Shown here one piece after another: positions 8,515 through 16,702 of a DNA stretch of 64,000 nt (position 1 is its first letter; each line of letters opens with the position of its first letter). The DNA comes from Novosphingobium sp. JCM 18896 (lineage in GTDB: Bacteria > Pseudomonadota > Alphaproteobacteria > Sphingomonadales > Sphingomonadaceae). The notes below the pieces were generated by a model. It did no database searches. It saw only the letters and a program-made list of their open reading frames with translations, and was not told the origin of the DNA. The translations under genes were made by a program, and so were the position numbers. The stretch spans positions 765,062 through 829,061 of the forward strand of contig NZ_JAPCZF010000003.1 in assembly GCF_025938095.1 (NCBI RefSeq), in the 5' to 3' direction.

Positions 8515-9221
8515 GCCCGAGCCGTCCGTACCGCGCCGCCCAGGATCCCGCCCGCGACCTTGAGCGCGGCGGCAAGATAGAGCGCGCCGCCCACCACCCA
8601 CATGATCAACCCGGCGAGCTGCTGGTCGGCGAGCGGCGACAGGCCCCAGCCCTGCGTCGTCGTCAGATGCCAGGCGTAGAGCGGCGTCGTCGTGAAAGTG
8701 AGGAGCGCACCGAGCAGGCCCATCTGGACCATCGTCGCGAGCAGGCTGGCGACCGCCAGCGGCGGCGCGGCGGCGCGAACCGCGCGCCAGAACATCAGCG
8801 CCGAGCCGAGCAGCGTCGCCTGCATGAGCCAATAGACCATGTCGCTCGCGAGCGCCTCGCCATAGATCGGCGGCGCATGCCAGAGCCAAAAGGCCAGGGC
8901 ATGGGCCGCCGCCCATCGCGCCACCGATCCGGGCGCTCGCGGGAGAGCCATGGCCAGTAGCGGTGCCACCACGCCCGTCAGGATCACGTGATGGGCCACG
9001 CGCATCGCGAAGAGCGCGGAACTGAGCGCGCAGAGCGGAGAGACGAAGAGCAGCGCGAGGATCGCGATGCCGGTCGACCAGGGCGTCATGCGCGCGCCCA
9101 GCGCCCGACCAGCCCAGAACGCCCCGAGCAGGCCCGCGATCACGAAAGGATCGAGATTCCAGTGATCCCACAGCTCGACCGGCAGCGGCGGGGCGCCGCA
9201 ATAGGGTAGCGGCGAGCTCAC
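8511..9221 (-). CDS. ctaG: CtaG-like (Caa3_CtaG) membrane protein
   Basis: The 236-residue product starts with GTG at 9221 (overlap GTGA with the oxidoreductase stop) and begins VSSPLPYCGAPPLPVELWDHW. It has about seven hydrophobic helices and conserved features of the Caa3_CtaG family, such as RVAHHVILTGVVAPLLAMA, FWLWHAPPIY and MVYWLMQATLLGSALMFW. In Bacillus CtaG is needed for caa3 oxidase assembly and copper insertion. Here it sits in the fdhD operon rather than with the oxidase genes 2 kb away; whether it serves that oxidase is inference. Confidence 0.87.
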   Translation of the reverse strand: MSSPLPYCGAPPLPVELWDHWNLDPFVIAGLLGAFWAGRALGARMTPWSTGIAILALLFVSPLCALSSALFAMRVAHHVILTGVVAPLLAMALPRAPGSVARWAAAHALAFWLWHAPPIYGEALASDMVYWLMQATLLGSALMFWRAVRAAAPPLAVASLLATMVQMGLLGALLTFTTTPLYAWHLTTTQGWGLSPLADQQLAGLIMWVVGGALYLAAALKVAGGILGGAVRTARA

Positions 9222-11503
9222 CCGCGCACGATCCGGACGGGGACCGACTTGGCCGCCGGGACGTGGCTTTCCTCGGCGTGATGCTCGACCGGGATGAGGA
9301 CGTTCGCCTCGGGATAGTAAGCGCCGAGACAGCCGCGCGGAATGTCGTAAGGGGTCACGACCAGCCCCGCGCGCCGCCGCCGCACGCCGTCGCCGGCATC
9401 GCTTTCCAGCGCGACGAGGTCGCCTTGCGCCAAGTCTTCGGCCAGCATGTCCGCGACGTTCATGAACAGCACGTCGCGCGTGCCTTTCACGCCGCGGAAG
9501 CGGTCGTGATAGCCGTAGATCGTGGTGTTGAACTGGTCGTTCGACCGCAGCGTGATCAGGCGGAAGCGCTTGTCGGCATCCTCGAAGCCGGTGGCGCTCA
9601 GCGACTTCGGCGCGAAGAATTCCGCCTTGCCGCTCTCTGTCAGCCAGATCCGTTCGGCGGCCTTGTTGCCCTTCCAGAATCCGCCCGGGGTGAAGAGCCG
9701 CTCGTTGTAGTCCGTGAAGATCTCGGGATAGGTTTCCTCGATCGCGTCGCGGATCAGGCCGTAGTCGGCGGTCCAGGCGTCCCAATCGACCTTGGGATTG
9801 GCGGGCAGCAGCCTCTTGGCGAGCGCCGCGACGATCGCCGGTTCCGACAATAGGTGCTCGCTGGCGGGCGCGATCTTGCCGCGTGAGCCATGGATGCAGC
9901 TCGTCGAATCCTCGACCGACACTGCCTGCGGTCCGCTGGCCTGCACGTCGCGCTCGATCCGCCCGAGGCAGGGCAGAAGGTAGGTAAACTTGCCGGGAAA
10001 CAGGTGGTTGCGGTTCAGCTTGGTGGCGATCTGCACCGATACCTCGAGGCTTGGCCAAGCCTTCTCCATCGCCGCCGTCTCGGGCACGGCACGCAGGAAA
10101 TTGCCTCCCAGCGCGACGAAGGCACGAACCGATCCGTCGATCACGCCGCGGCAGGCACCGACCGTGTCGAGCCCTTTCTCGCGCGGGGCGGTGAAGCCGT
10201 ATTGCTTCTCCAGTCTCTCGACCGGGACGAGCTCGGTCTTCTCGGTGATGCCGACCGTGCGCTGGCCCTGGACGTTGGAATGACCGCGCACGGGCATGGG
10301 CCCCGCGCCCTGTTTGCCGATGTTGCCGCGCAGCAGCAGCAGATTCATCACCATGCGGACGTTGTCGACGCCCTTCACGTGCTGGGTGAGGCCCATGCCG
10401 TAGATCGCCATGACGGCCTTGGCCTCGGCATAGACCCCTGCGGCCTCCTCGATTGCAGAGCGCGGCAGGCCGGATTCGTGCTCGATCGCGTCCCAGTCGG
10501 TCGCACGGACGCGGGCGGCGAAGTCCTCGAAACCCTTGGTGTGCTGGTCGATGAAATCGTGGTCGAGCACCGCGGGATCGCCGGCCGCGGCGGCATTGTC
10601 GTCCCATTCGATGAGGAACTTCGCGATGCCCGTGATCGCGGCGATGTCGCCGCCGGCCTTGAGCTGGTGGTACTGGGTCGAGATGTTGGTCTCGGCGAGC
10701 GTCGTCATTTCGATCGGGTTCTGCGGATCGGTGAAGCGTTCGAGGCCGCGCTCGCGCAGCGGATTGAACGTCACGATCTCGACCCCGCGCTTGCGGCAGC
10801 TGCGTAGGTTGTGGAGCATCCGCGGCGCGTTCGAGCCGGTGTTGTGGCCGAAGAAGAACAGCGCGTCGGCGTGATCGAAATCCTCGAGCCGGGTCGTCCC
10901 CACCGGCACGCCGATAGCCGCCTTGAGACCGATTGAGGTCGATTCGTGACACATGTTCGAGCTGTCGGGCAGGTTCTGGTTTCCGAACATGCGCGCCATC
11001 AGGCCATACATGTACGAGGCCTCGAGGCTGGTCCGGCCCGACGAATAGAAGGCGACGGCCTTGGGCGGGATCGGCCGCAGCGCTTCGGCAATCGCCTCGA
11101 AGGCCTCGTCCCAGGAGACGGCCTCGTACTTGTCGGTCCGGGCGTCATAGCGCAGCGGATGGGTCAGGCGGCCGTGCTGCTCGAGCTCGTAGTCGCTCCA
11201 GCCGCGCAGTTCGGTGAGGGTATGATCCTCGAAGAAGGCGGGGGTGGTGCGCAAGGTGGTCAGCTCCCAAGCCGTCGCCTTTGCGCCTTCCTCGCAGAAT
11301 TCGGCAGGATGCGCGTCCGCCGGCTTGGGCCAGGCACAGCTCACGCACGCGAAGCCATCGGTCTTGTTCTGCCGCGCGAGCTGCGCCAGCGCCGCGAGGC
11401 CGAGCCGCTCGCGCGGCAGGATGTCGGCGAGCGAGCGCACCGAGCCCCAGCCGCCGGCGGGACCGCCGAACGGCTTGACGCGGCCCTTGCGCGGCGCGGT
11501 CAT
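9218..11503 (-). CDS. FdhF/YdeP-family molybdopterin oxidoreductase
   Basis: The 761-residue enzyme starts with ATG at 11503 (ATGA overlap with fdhD). The N-terminal iron-sulfur ligands are Cys53 and Cys56 (FACVSCAWPKP) and Cys70 (EFCEEGAKA), the FdhF/YdeP arrangement. The likely molybdenum ligand is Cys185 in SSNMCHESTS, so no selenocysteine is used. Bis-MGD binding motifs include FFFGHNTGSNAPR, TFNPLRERG and RGHSNVQGQRT, with a C-terminal DMSO-reductase-type cap domain. It is probably cytoplasmic, with no signal peptide. Formate or another small substrate is possible; YdeP-like enzymes are poorly characterised. The fdhD gene directly upstream supports a sulfurated Mo cofactor. Confidence 0.9.
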   Translation of the reverse strand: MTAPRKGRVKPFGGPAGGWGSVRSLADILPRERLGLAALAQLARQNKTDGFACVSCAWPKPADAHPAEFCEEGAKATAWELTTLRTTPAFFEDHTLTELRGWSDYELEQHGRLTHPLRYDARTDKYEAVSWDEAFEAIAEALRPIPPKAVAFYSSGRTSLEASYMYGLMARMFGNQNLPDSSNMCHESTSIGLKAAIGVPVGTTRLEDFDHADALFFFGHNTGSNAPRMLHNLRSCRKRGVEIVTFNPLRERGLERFTDPQNPIEMTTLAETNISTQYHQLKAGGDIAAITGIAKFLIEWDDNAAAAGDPAVLDHDFIDQHTKGFEDFAARVRATDWDAIEHESGLPRSAIEEAAGVYAEAKAVMAIYGMGLTQHVKGVDNVRMVMNLLLLRGNIGKQGAGPMPVRGHSNVQGQRTVGITEKTELVPVERLEKQYGFTAPREKGLDTVGACRGVIDGSVRAFVALGGNFLRAVPETAAMEKAWPSLEVSVQIATKLNRNHLFPGKFTYLLPCLGRIERDVQASGPQAVSVEDSTSCIHGSRGKIAPASEHLLSEPAIVAALAKRLLPANPKVDWDAWTADYGLIRDAIEETYPEIFTDYNERLFTPGGFWKGNKAAERIWLTESGKAEFFAPKSLSATGFEDADKRFRLITLRSNDQFNTTIYGYHDRFRGVKGTRDVLFMNVADMLAEDLAQGDLVALESDAGDGVRRRRAGLVVTPYDIPRGCLGAYYPEANVLIPVEHHAEESHVPAAKSVPVRIVRG

Positions 11504-12336
11504 GCCGGGAGTGCCGGCGAGAGCAGCGAGTCCGGCCGCGCGAGCACCCGCAGATCGAGCCCGGCCTCGCGAGCCCGCGCCAGTGCGAGGCTGGTCGGCG
11601 CGGAGATCGTCACGAGCATCGGGCACTGGCTGAGCACGGCCTTCTCGACGAGTTCGTAGGAACAGCGCGACGAGAGCAGGGCAAATCCGCCGTCCCAGTC
11701 GAGCCCCTGGCGCATCATCGCGCCGATCAGCTTGTCGAAGGCGTTGTGCCGGCCGACGTCCTCGCGGACCAGGCGGATATGGCCCGCGGCGTCGCAGAGC
11801 GCAGCGGCATGGACGCCGCCGGTCATGCGATTGAGCGGCTGATGGTCGGACAAAGCGCCGAGTGCGCGGAACACCGCGAGGCTCGAGGCGTCCGAAGTCG
11901 CGGTCAGGTGGGGCAGGGCGCGCATCGCCTGCTCGAGGTTTTCGACGCCGCACAGACCGCAGCTGCTGTCCGAGGTGCGATGGCGCACGCGATCGGTCAG
12001 CCGCTCGGCGACGGCGGCATCGACGGTGATCCGGACGATATAGCCGGCTTCCAGCCGGTAGCAGTCGGTCGCGAGGATCTGCCGTGCCGTGGCGGCCAGG
12101 CGTTCGGCGCGCAGGAAACCGTAGATCAGGTCTTCGAGGTCGAGCGGCGTTGCCATCAGGACGGCATAGCCGAACCCGTTTATCTCGATCGCGACGGGAA
12201 ATTCCTGCGCGACGTCGCGATCGAGCCCGGCACGGTCGGTCGAGGAACTGATGCGCTCGAAGGCGATCGGCAGGTGGCCGGGGACCGCGGCGAGCGGATC
12301 GCCGGTTGCCGGCGCGAACGAATGGGCTTGTTCCAT
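11500..12336 (-). CDS. fdhD: formate dehydrogenase accessory sulfurtransferase FdhD
   Basis: The 278-residue protein has the sulfur-transfer motif CGLCG at 126-130, MTGGVHAAALC and VREDVGRHNAFDKLIG, all diagnostic of FdhD. FdhD carries sulfur from IscS to the Mo cofactor of formate dehydrogenases. It begins MEQAHSFAPATGDP at 12336 and ends in a four-base overlap with the oxidoreductase it should mature. It diverges from the catalase-family gene, with a 110-base promoter region between them. Confidence 0.93.
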   Translation of the reverse strand: MEQAHSFAPATGDPLAAVPGHLPIAFERISSSTDRAGLDRDVAQEFPVAIEINGFGYAVLMATPLDLEDLIYGFLRAERLAATARQILATDCYRLEAGYIVRITVDAAVAERLTDRVRHRTSDSSCGLCGVENLEQAMRALPHLTATSDASSLAVFRALGALSDHQPLNRMTGGVHAAALCDAAGHIRLVREDVGRHNAFDKLIGAMMRQGLDWDGGFALLSSRCSYELVEKAVLSQCPMLVTISAPTSLALARAREAGLDLRVLARPDSLLSPALPA

Positions 12337-12383
12337 TCTCGTTGAACGGGCCGTGGCGACCTTTGTTTCTTTGCAGGACCTGC

Positions 12384-12408
12384 GGAACCTGCCTGCAGGC
12401 TCACCGCT
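12384..12408 (+). promoter_or_regulatory. candidate EcfG-type promoter before the catalase-family gene
   Basis: GGAAC (12384-12388) is followed after 16 bases by CGCT, 38 bases before the ATG. The -10 is one base off CGTT, so this is a weaker match than others in the window. The spacer contains the palindrome GCCTGCAGGC, which recurs before the Crp/Fnr gene. Confidence 0.35.
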
Positions 12409-12446
12409 TGTCCTTGGAAACGCTGCCGTTTTGCCGGAGACCCGAG

Positions 12447-13526
12447 ATGCCCATTTTGCCGCCCGTGCCTTACACGCCCGATGTCGAGACCTATCGCGAT
12501 GACGAGCGGGAAACGGTCGACCAGCTCAACGCGGCCTTCGACGAGATCCTGACCAGAACGCACGAGGACTACGGCCACGCCGTCCGCGCCGTGCATGCCA
12601 AGGCCCATGCGATCCTAGAGGGCACCTTCGTCGTCGAGCCCAGACTTGCACCCGAGCTGGCTCAGGGGCTTTTCGCCCGTCCCGGCACGCATGCCGCCTT
12701 CGTGCGGATCTCGACCAATCCCGGCGACATTCTCGACGACGCCATCGCCCTGCCGCGGGGGTTGGCGCTTAAGGTGGCCGACGTGGACGGCGCCCGGCTG
12801 CCCGGCGCTGAAGGAACGGCGCAGGATTTCGTGATGATCAACAGCCCGATCTTCCTCGTGCCGACCGCCAAGAAGTTCGCCGGCAATCTCGCGCTGCTGG
12901 CCAAGACGACCGACAAGGCCGAAGGTGCCAAGGTCGCCTTGTCCAAAGTGCTCCAGGCGGTGAACGGGGCCCTCGGCCTCGTCGGTCTCGACAGTCCGAA
13001 GCTGGGCAGTCTGGGCGGTGCGCCGCAGGTCGACCCGCTCGGCGAGACCTATTTCAGCGTCACGCCGTTCCGGCACGGGGACTACATCGCTAAGTACCGC
13101 CTGCGGCCTGTCAGCGAGGCCCTGACCGCGCGTACCGGCGAGACGATCGACACAACGGATCGCCCCGATGCGATCCGCGAGGATCTGCGCCAGGAAATGG
13201 CGGTCATCGACGGCGAATGGGCCTTCGAGGTCCAGCTCTGCCGCGACCTCGACAAGCAGCCGGTCGAGGATCCAACTGTCGAATGGCAAGAAGACGACGC
13301 GCCCTTCGTCCGGGTCGCGACACTGCACTTGCCGCGCCAGGATAGCTGGGAAGCAGGCGCTCTCCAACGCATCGACGAGGAGATGCGGTTCAGCGTCTGG
13401 ACGGGGATCGCCGATCATCAGCCGCTGGGCGACATCAACCGCGCGCGAAAGGACACTTATCGCCACTCCGCGGAGTTCCGCGAAGGGGCGAACCGCTGTC
13501 CGATCCACGAGCCTTCACCAGTTTGA
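12447..13526 (+). CDS. catalase-family heme protein
   Basis: The 359-residue product starts MPILPPVPYTPDVETY, with GGAG upstream. It has the small catalase-like fold seen in SrpA-type proteins: RAVHAKAHAILEGTF carries the distal-His-like motif, FVRISTNPGDILDDAIALP and GLALKVADVDG follow, and FVMINSPIF corresponds to the NNxPVFF region of catalases. The C-terminus has RKDTYRHSAEFREGANRC. It is shorter than true catalases (about 480 residues), so peroxidase, fatty-acid hydroperoxide or other heme chemistry is possible. It is distinct from the full KatE at 46.7-48.9 kb. Confidence 0.85.
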   Translation: MPILPPVPYTPDVETYRDDERETVDQLNAAFDEILTRTHEDYGHAVRAVHAKAHAILEGTFVVEPRLAPELAQGLFARPGTHAAFVRISTNPGDILDDAIALPRGLALKVADVDGARLPGAEGTAQDFVMINSPIFLVPTAKKFAGNLALLAKTTDKAEGAKVALSKVLQAVNGALGLVGLDSPKLGSLGGAPQVDPLGETYFSVTPFRHGDYIAKYRLRPVSEALTARTGETIDTTDRPDAIREDLRQEMAVIDGEWAFEVQLCRDLDKQPVEDPTVEWQEDDAPFVRVATLHLPRQDSWEAGALQRIDEEMRFSVWTGIADHQPLGDINRARKDTYRHSAEFREGANRCPIHEPSPV

Positions 13527-13589
13527 TCTCTCGCTGGGATTGCCAGGTCCTGTCGTGCTGACGCTGAGACAGGCAAAAGAGATCGCCGG

Positions 13590-13745
13590 TCAGCTCTCGG
13601 GCGGTTCGTCTTCAGGCGGTGGCACGACTTTCGCGCGGGCAATCAGGGCTTGAGCCTCCTCGAGGGAAATCCCGTGCTTTTGCGCGAGCGCCTCGGCGCT
13701 GTAGCGAAGGGGATTATCGGGGGATTGGGGCGGCGTGCCGGTCAT
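13590..13745 (-). CDS. small hypothetical protein (51 aa)
   Basis: A short frame beginning MTGTPPQSPDNPLRYS encodes 51 residues, ending in acidic, proline-rich PPPEDEPPES. The middle, YSAEALAQKHGISLEEAQALIARA, looks like a helix-turn-helix-sized pair of helices. No good ribosome site precedes 13745, and the frame stays open upstream, so the start is uncertain. I do not recognise the family. Confidence 0.35.
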   Translation of the reverse strand: MTGTPPQSPDNPLRYSAEALAQKHGISLEEAQALIARAKVVPPPEDEPPES

Positions 13746-14097
13746 AAGGAGGATGATCGAGGCTTGAGGGGCTTGTGCAATAACCTGGATTAAGAAACCG
13801 CGCGACCAATTCATCCGATATGACCACCCTTCGATCACGAGACTGCTTAGTGGAAGGGACTGCAGTCGCCACTCAAGTCCGACTTGGCTTGGGGAATATT
13901 GCCGCCGATCGGTTGCCAGCGACAACATGCGAGCCGAGCTACCCTGCCGACAAGGTCAAGACAGATCTTGCCTTAACTTATGTTATGGGCGCCGAATTGA
14001 TCCCTGTTATCGTGATCTGATCGCCAGAAGAGTGCCTGCAGGCTCCGGTGACTGAGAGATGTTACGCGCTCCCGCTTGCAAAAATGGGAGCCGGCAT
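13746..14097. other. gene-free stretch upstream of the Crp/Fnr gene
   Basis: About 350 bases with no convincing gene. Base composition is more AT-rich toward 13970-14020 (CTTAACTTATGTTATG). It contains the 13-base TGCCTGCAGGCTC (14033-14045) shared with the catalase-family promoter. It probably holds the promoter and operator of the downstream regulator. Confidence 0.5.
14033..14045. repeat. 13-base element with palindrome GCCTGCAGGC, second copy
   Basis: TGCCTGCAGGCTC here is identical to bases 12390-12402. Both copies lie about 45-55 bases before a start codon: the catalase-family gene and the Crp/Fnr gene. The inner ten bases are a perfect palindrome. It may be a shared operator, or a coincidence of a PstI-like palindrome. 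Confidence 0.35.
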
Positions 14098-15375
14098 ATG
14101 CCGCATGCGTGCGACCTTCACCGATTTCTCGATCGCCTCCTTCTGAGGTCGGTGCTCACGGCCGCGGAGCAGGGAGCGATCCTTAATCTGCGCTGCCACT
14201 CCGCCGAAGTGGTGGCCAATCAAGATTTTGTGGCGCTCGGCGAACGGGTGGATCACGCTAGCCTGATCGTCTCGGGTCTCGTCGGACGCTTCGACCAGAG
14301 CCCCGATGGCTCTCGGCAGGTTACTGCCATTCATGTGCCCGGGGATATGGCCAACCTTCATTCGGTGGTCCAGCCGCAGTCGACATCTGCTTTGCAGGCG
14401 CTCTCGGCCGGTACCGTTCTGCGCATCCCTCATGCGGCGATAAGGGAGGCCACGGCGCGGTTCCCTGCCCTGGCCGAGGTCCTTTGGCGCGACTGCATGA
14501 TCGATGCGACCGTGCTCTCGCAATGGGTCTTCAACGTGGGACGCCGCGACGCGCTGGCACGCATCGCCCATCTGCTGTGCGAAATGTCGACGCGGCTCGG
14601 GGCCTTGGTCGAGCGCAACCGTTTCACCTTCCCCTTTCGCGTAACGCAGACGAACCTGGCGAATGCGACGGGCCTCACCGTCGTGCACGTCAACCGGATC
14701 GTTCGTTCGCTCCGCACGCGCGGACTTGTCGACGTGCGAAGACACGAGGTGGAAGTGCTGGACTGGAATGGTCTGGTCGAGGCTGGGGAATTCGATGCCG
14801 ACTATCTGCAGCTCGATATCCGCCCCGAGGAAAGGCTGCGCATCGTACCGGTGAACTATACCACCGAACGCGGATTATTTGGATCTGTCCGGAGGTTTCG
14901 CTTCGGTGCGTCAGCATTCGTGTGGCAATCGCCGAATAAGGGCAGAGCGCCAGTATTCTCTCGGCCGGTGATGGCGGCGGGCACCCCCCGCCGCCATCCC
15001 GTGCCTTCAGTCGGGGTTCTTGTCGGCGAGGGCGCCGCCATCTTCCTCTTCCTCGAACAGCAGCGCGGAGGCGGAGGTCGCGGAAAGGCGAACCTGATTT
15101 CCTTCGATCGAGGCGATCAGACCCTGCGACAGATAGTGATGATGGTCGCCGTGGGAACCGCTGTCGGCCTTGGTCATCTTGATCCGGTCGCCTTCGACCT
15201 TGTCCACGGTGCCGAGGTGGACCCCGTCGGCGCCGATGATTTCCATATGTTCGTTGATTTGGGTGAGATCGACCATTTCAAGTCTCCTTTGACCCTGACC
15301 CAACGCATGGATCGAGCGTCGGGATGCACGGAAAGGCGAAGACGATGTCGATGCGCCCCAGGCCTTGACCCATGA
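14098..15375 (+). CDS. Crp/Fnr-family transcription regulator with unusual C-terminal extension
   Basis: The first ~250 residues are a normal Crp/Fnr protein without FNR cysteines. A cyclic-nucleotide-binding-like domain contains DFVALGERVDHASLIVSGLVGR and VTAIHVPGDMANLHS. A winged helix follows, with TQTNLANATGLTVVHVNRIVRSLR as recognition helix. The start at 14098 has GGGAG upstream. Relatives end near EFDADYLQLD (residue ~245), but this frame stays open for about 170 more residues and runs antisense through the DUF2171 gene. The tail looks non-coding (Arg/Cys-rich), so the natural stop has probably been lost or frameshifted. Confidence 0.8.
   Translation: MPHACDLHRFLDRLLLRSVLTAAEQGAILNLRCHSAEVVANQDFVALGERVDHASLIVSGLVGRFDQSPDGSRQVTAIHVPGDMANLHSVVQPQSTSALQALSAGTVLRIPHAAIREATARFPALAEVLWRDCMIDATVLSQWVFNVGRRDALARIAHLLCEMSTRLGALVERNRFTFPFRVTQTNLANATGLTVVHVNRIVRSLRTRGLVDVRRHEVEVLDWNGLVEAGEFDADYLQLDIRPEERLRIVPVNYTTERGLFGSVRRFRFGASAFVWQSPNKGRAPVFSRPVMAAGTPRRHPVPSVGVLVGEGAAIFLFLEQQRGGGGRGKANLISFDRGDQTLRQIVMMVAVGTAVGLGHLDPVAFDLVHGAEVDPVGADDFHMFVDLGEIDHFKSPLTLTQRMDRASGCTERRRRCRCAPGLDP
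15007..15276 (-). CDS. DUF2171 domain protein
   Basis: The 89-residue protein begins MVDLTQINEHMEIIGADG, with AAAGGAG upstream. It follows the DUF2171 pattern: GVHLGTVDKVEGDRIKMTK, a His-rich stretch SHGDHHHYL, then IASIEGNQVRLS and an acidic tail. These small beta-rich (PRC-barrel-like) cytoplasmic proteins are common in sphingomonads and rhizobia and have no proven function. The whole gene lies antisense inside the extended frame of the regulator. Confidence 0.85.
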   Translation of the reverse strand: MVDLTQINEHMEIIGADGVHLGTVDKVEGDRIKMTKADSGSHGDHHHYLSQGLIASIEGNQVRLSATSASALLFEEEEDGGALADKNPD

Positions 15376-15416
15376 TGTTGCTGCCGGCCGCGCACGGACA
15401 TGATATGTTCCGGCCG

Positions 15417-16307
15417 ATGTCTGTTCCCTCAGTACCGATCGCATGCTCGCCGCCCCGTTCGGACGCTCTCGATGTCGATTTCGTCGTGGTCGACGTGGAG
15501 ACGTCATGCTCGCGCGTCAGCAGCATTTGCCAGATCGGGATCGTCGGCTTCAAGGACGGGCAAGAGGCTTTCGGCTACGAGACCCTGATCGACCCCTGCG
15601 ACGAATTCTCGAGCTTCAACACGCGGATCCACGGGATTTGCGCCGATCATGTGGCGGGCAAGCCGACGTTCTTCGATGTCCATGGGCTCGTCGATGGTCA
15701 CCTGTCGGGCCGCATCACGGTCGCGCACTCTTCCTTCGACAAAGGAGCGCTCGCAGCCGCCTGTCGGGTGCACGACCGACTGCCGATCGAGACGAAGTGG
15801 CTCGACAGCGTGCGCGTCGCAAAACGGGCATGGCCGCAGCTGCCCAGTCACCGGCTCAATGTGCTCAGTCGATTTCTCGGCGTGAAGCACAAGCATCACG
15901 ATGCCCTCAGCGATGCGCGTGCGGCCGGCATGGTCATCGTACGTGCCATCGACCACACGGGTATCGCGCTTGCCGACTGGCTGAAACCCACGAACCAGCG
16001 CGGCGGCCCGGCTCCCAAGGCGGCTGCCGAAGGTCCGCTCAGGGGCGAGCGCATAGCAATCCTCGGGGCACCGCGCGACGGTGCCCTCGCGCAATGGCTC
16101 GCCGCGGCCGGAGGGCGCGTTCTTGCCGCTGTGGGCTCGAGCTCGACCATGCTCGTCGTCAGCGCGGATCAGCCCTACGGCCGGTTCTACCACGCGAGCC
16201 CGGCCTATCGGCGCGCGGCCGAATTGCGCGAGAGCGGTTGCGCAATCGAGATCGTGCTGGAGAGCGAACTCAGGGAGCGGATTGGTCTTGCCACCGCCGA
16301 TGCCTGA
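15417..16307 (+). CDS. DnaQ-type 3'-5' exonuclease with C-terminal BRCT domain
   Basis: From the ATG at 15417 the protein has 296 residues. DEDDh exonuclease motifs are present: Exo I with Asp26 and Glu28 (FVVVDVETS), Exo II in RITVAHSSFDKGAL, and Exo III with HHDALSDARAAG. The C-terminal part (LRGERIAILGAPRDGALAQW) has the length and Gly pattern of a BRCT domain, as in stand-alone DNA polymerase III epsilon-like nucleases. Role: DNA end trimming or repair. In-frame ATGs exist at 15372 and 15405; none has a strong ribosome site, so the start is uncertain. Confidence 0.82.
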   Translation: MSVPSVPIACSPPRSDALDVDFVVVDVETSCSRVSSICQIGIVGFKDGQEAFGYETLIDPCDEFSSFNTRIHGICADHVAGKPTFFDVHGLVDGHLSGRITVAHSSFDKGALAAACRVHDRLPIETKWLDSVRVAKRAWPQLPSHRLNVLSRFLGVKHKHHDALSDARAAGMVIVRAIDHTGIALADWLKPTNQRGGPAPKAAAEGPLRGERIAILGAPRDGALAQWLAAAGGRVLAAVGSSSTMLVVSADQPYGRFYHASPAYRRAAELRESGCAIEIVLESELRERIGLATADA

Positions 16308-16702
16308 AAGAGGCTTTTGGAGAAGTGCTTCCTCGAGGAATGGTTCGGGAGGCGAAGTTCTCCCGACATTGCCGGGTGGCACCACGAAAACCTGGGATCT
16401 GAGGCGGACTGACCGCAACTGCCGTAGGAGCCCCGGCACGAGAAGATCGTACGGCAGGCCCTGCGTTTTAGGACGCAGACATCGTCTTGCTTAGGCCGCC
16501 GGCGGCAAGCCATCGTGACGCGCGCGTGAATGATCCCGGCTAACGCTCGCGTCCTCGTCCGACCGGGGCATGGAGAGGCCGGGGATCATGCAAATCGTTG
16601 CCGAGTTACGGCGTTCGACGAGCCCAAGGAACCTGGATTGCAGTCTCGCAACTTCAGCCGTACTCCAGCGTTTTCCTTGGCATGATGTCCCGCGGGAAGC
16701 GC
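16308..16702. other. gene-free stretch between exonuclease and hydroxylase genes
   Basis: Nearly 400 bases with only short, non-coding-like frames. A weak hairpin with six-base arms, CTGCGT/ACGCAG, occurs near 16462-16480. I see no promoter motif of the GGAAC type or other feature here. Confidence 0.4.

Noticed and set aside
13820..14020. 66-codon frame upstream of the Crp/Fnr gene
   Set aside because: No ribosome site, atypical codon use and no recognisable motif.
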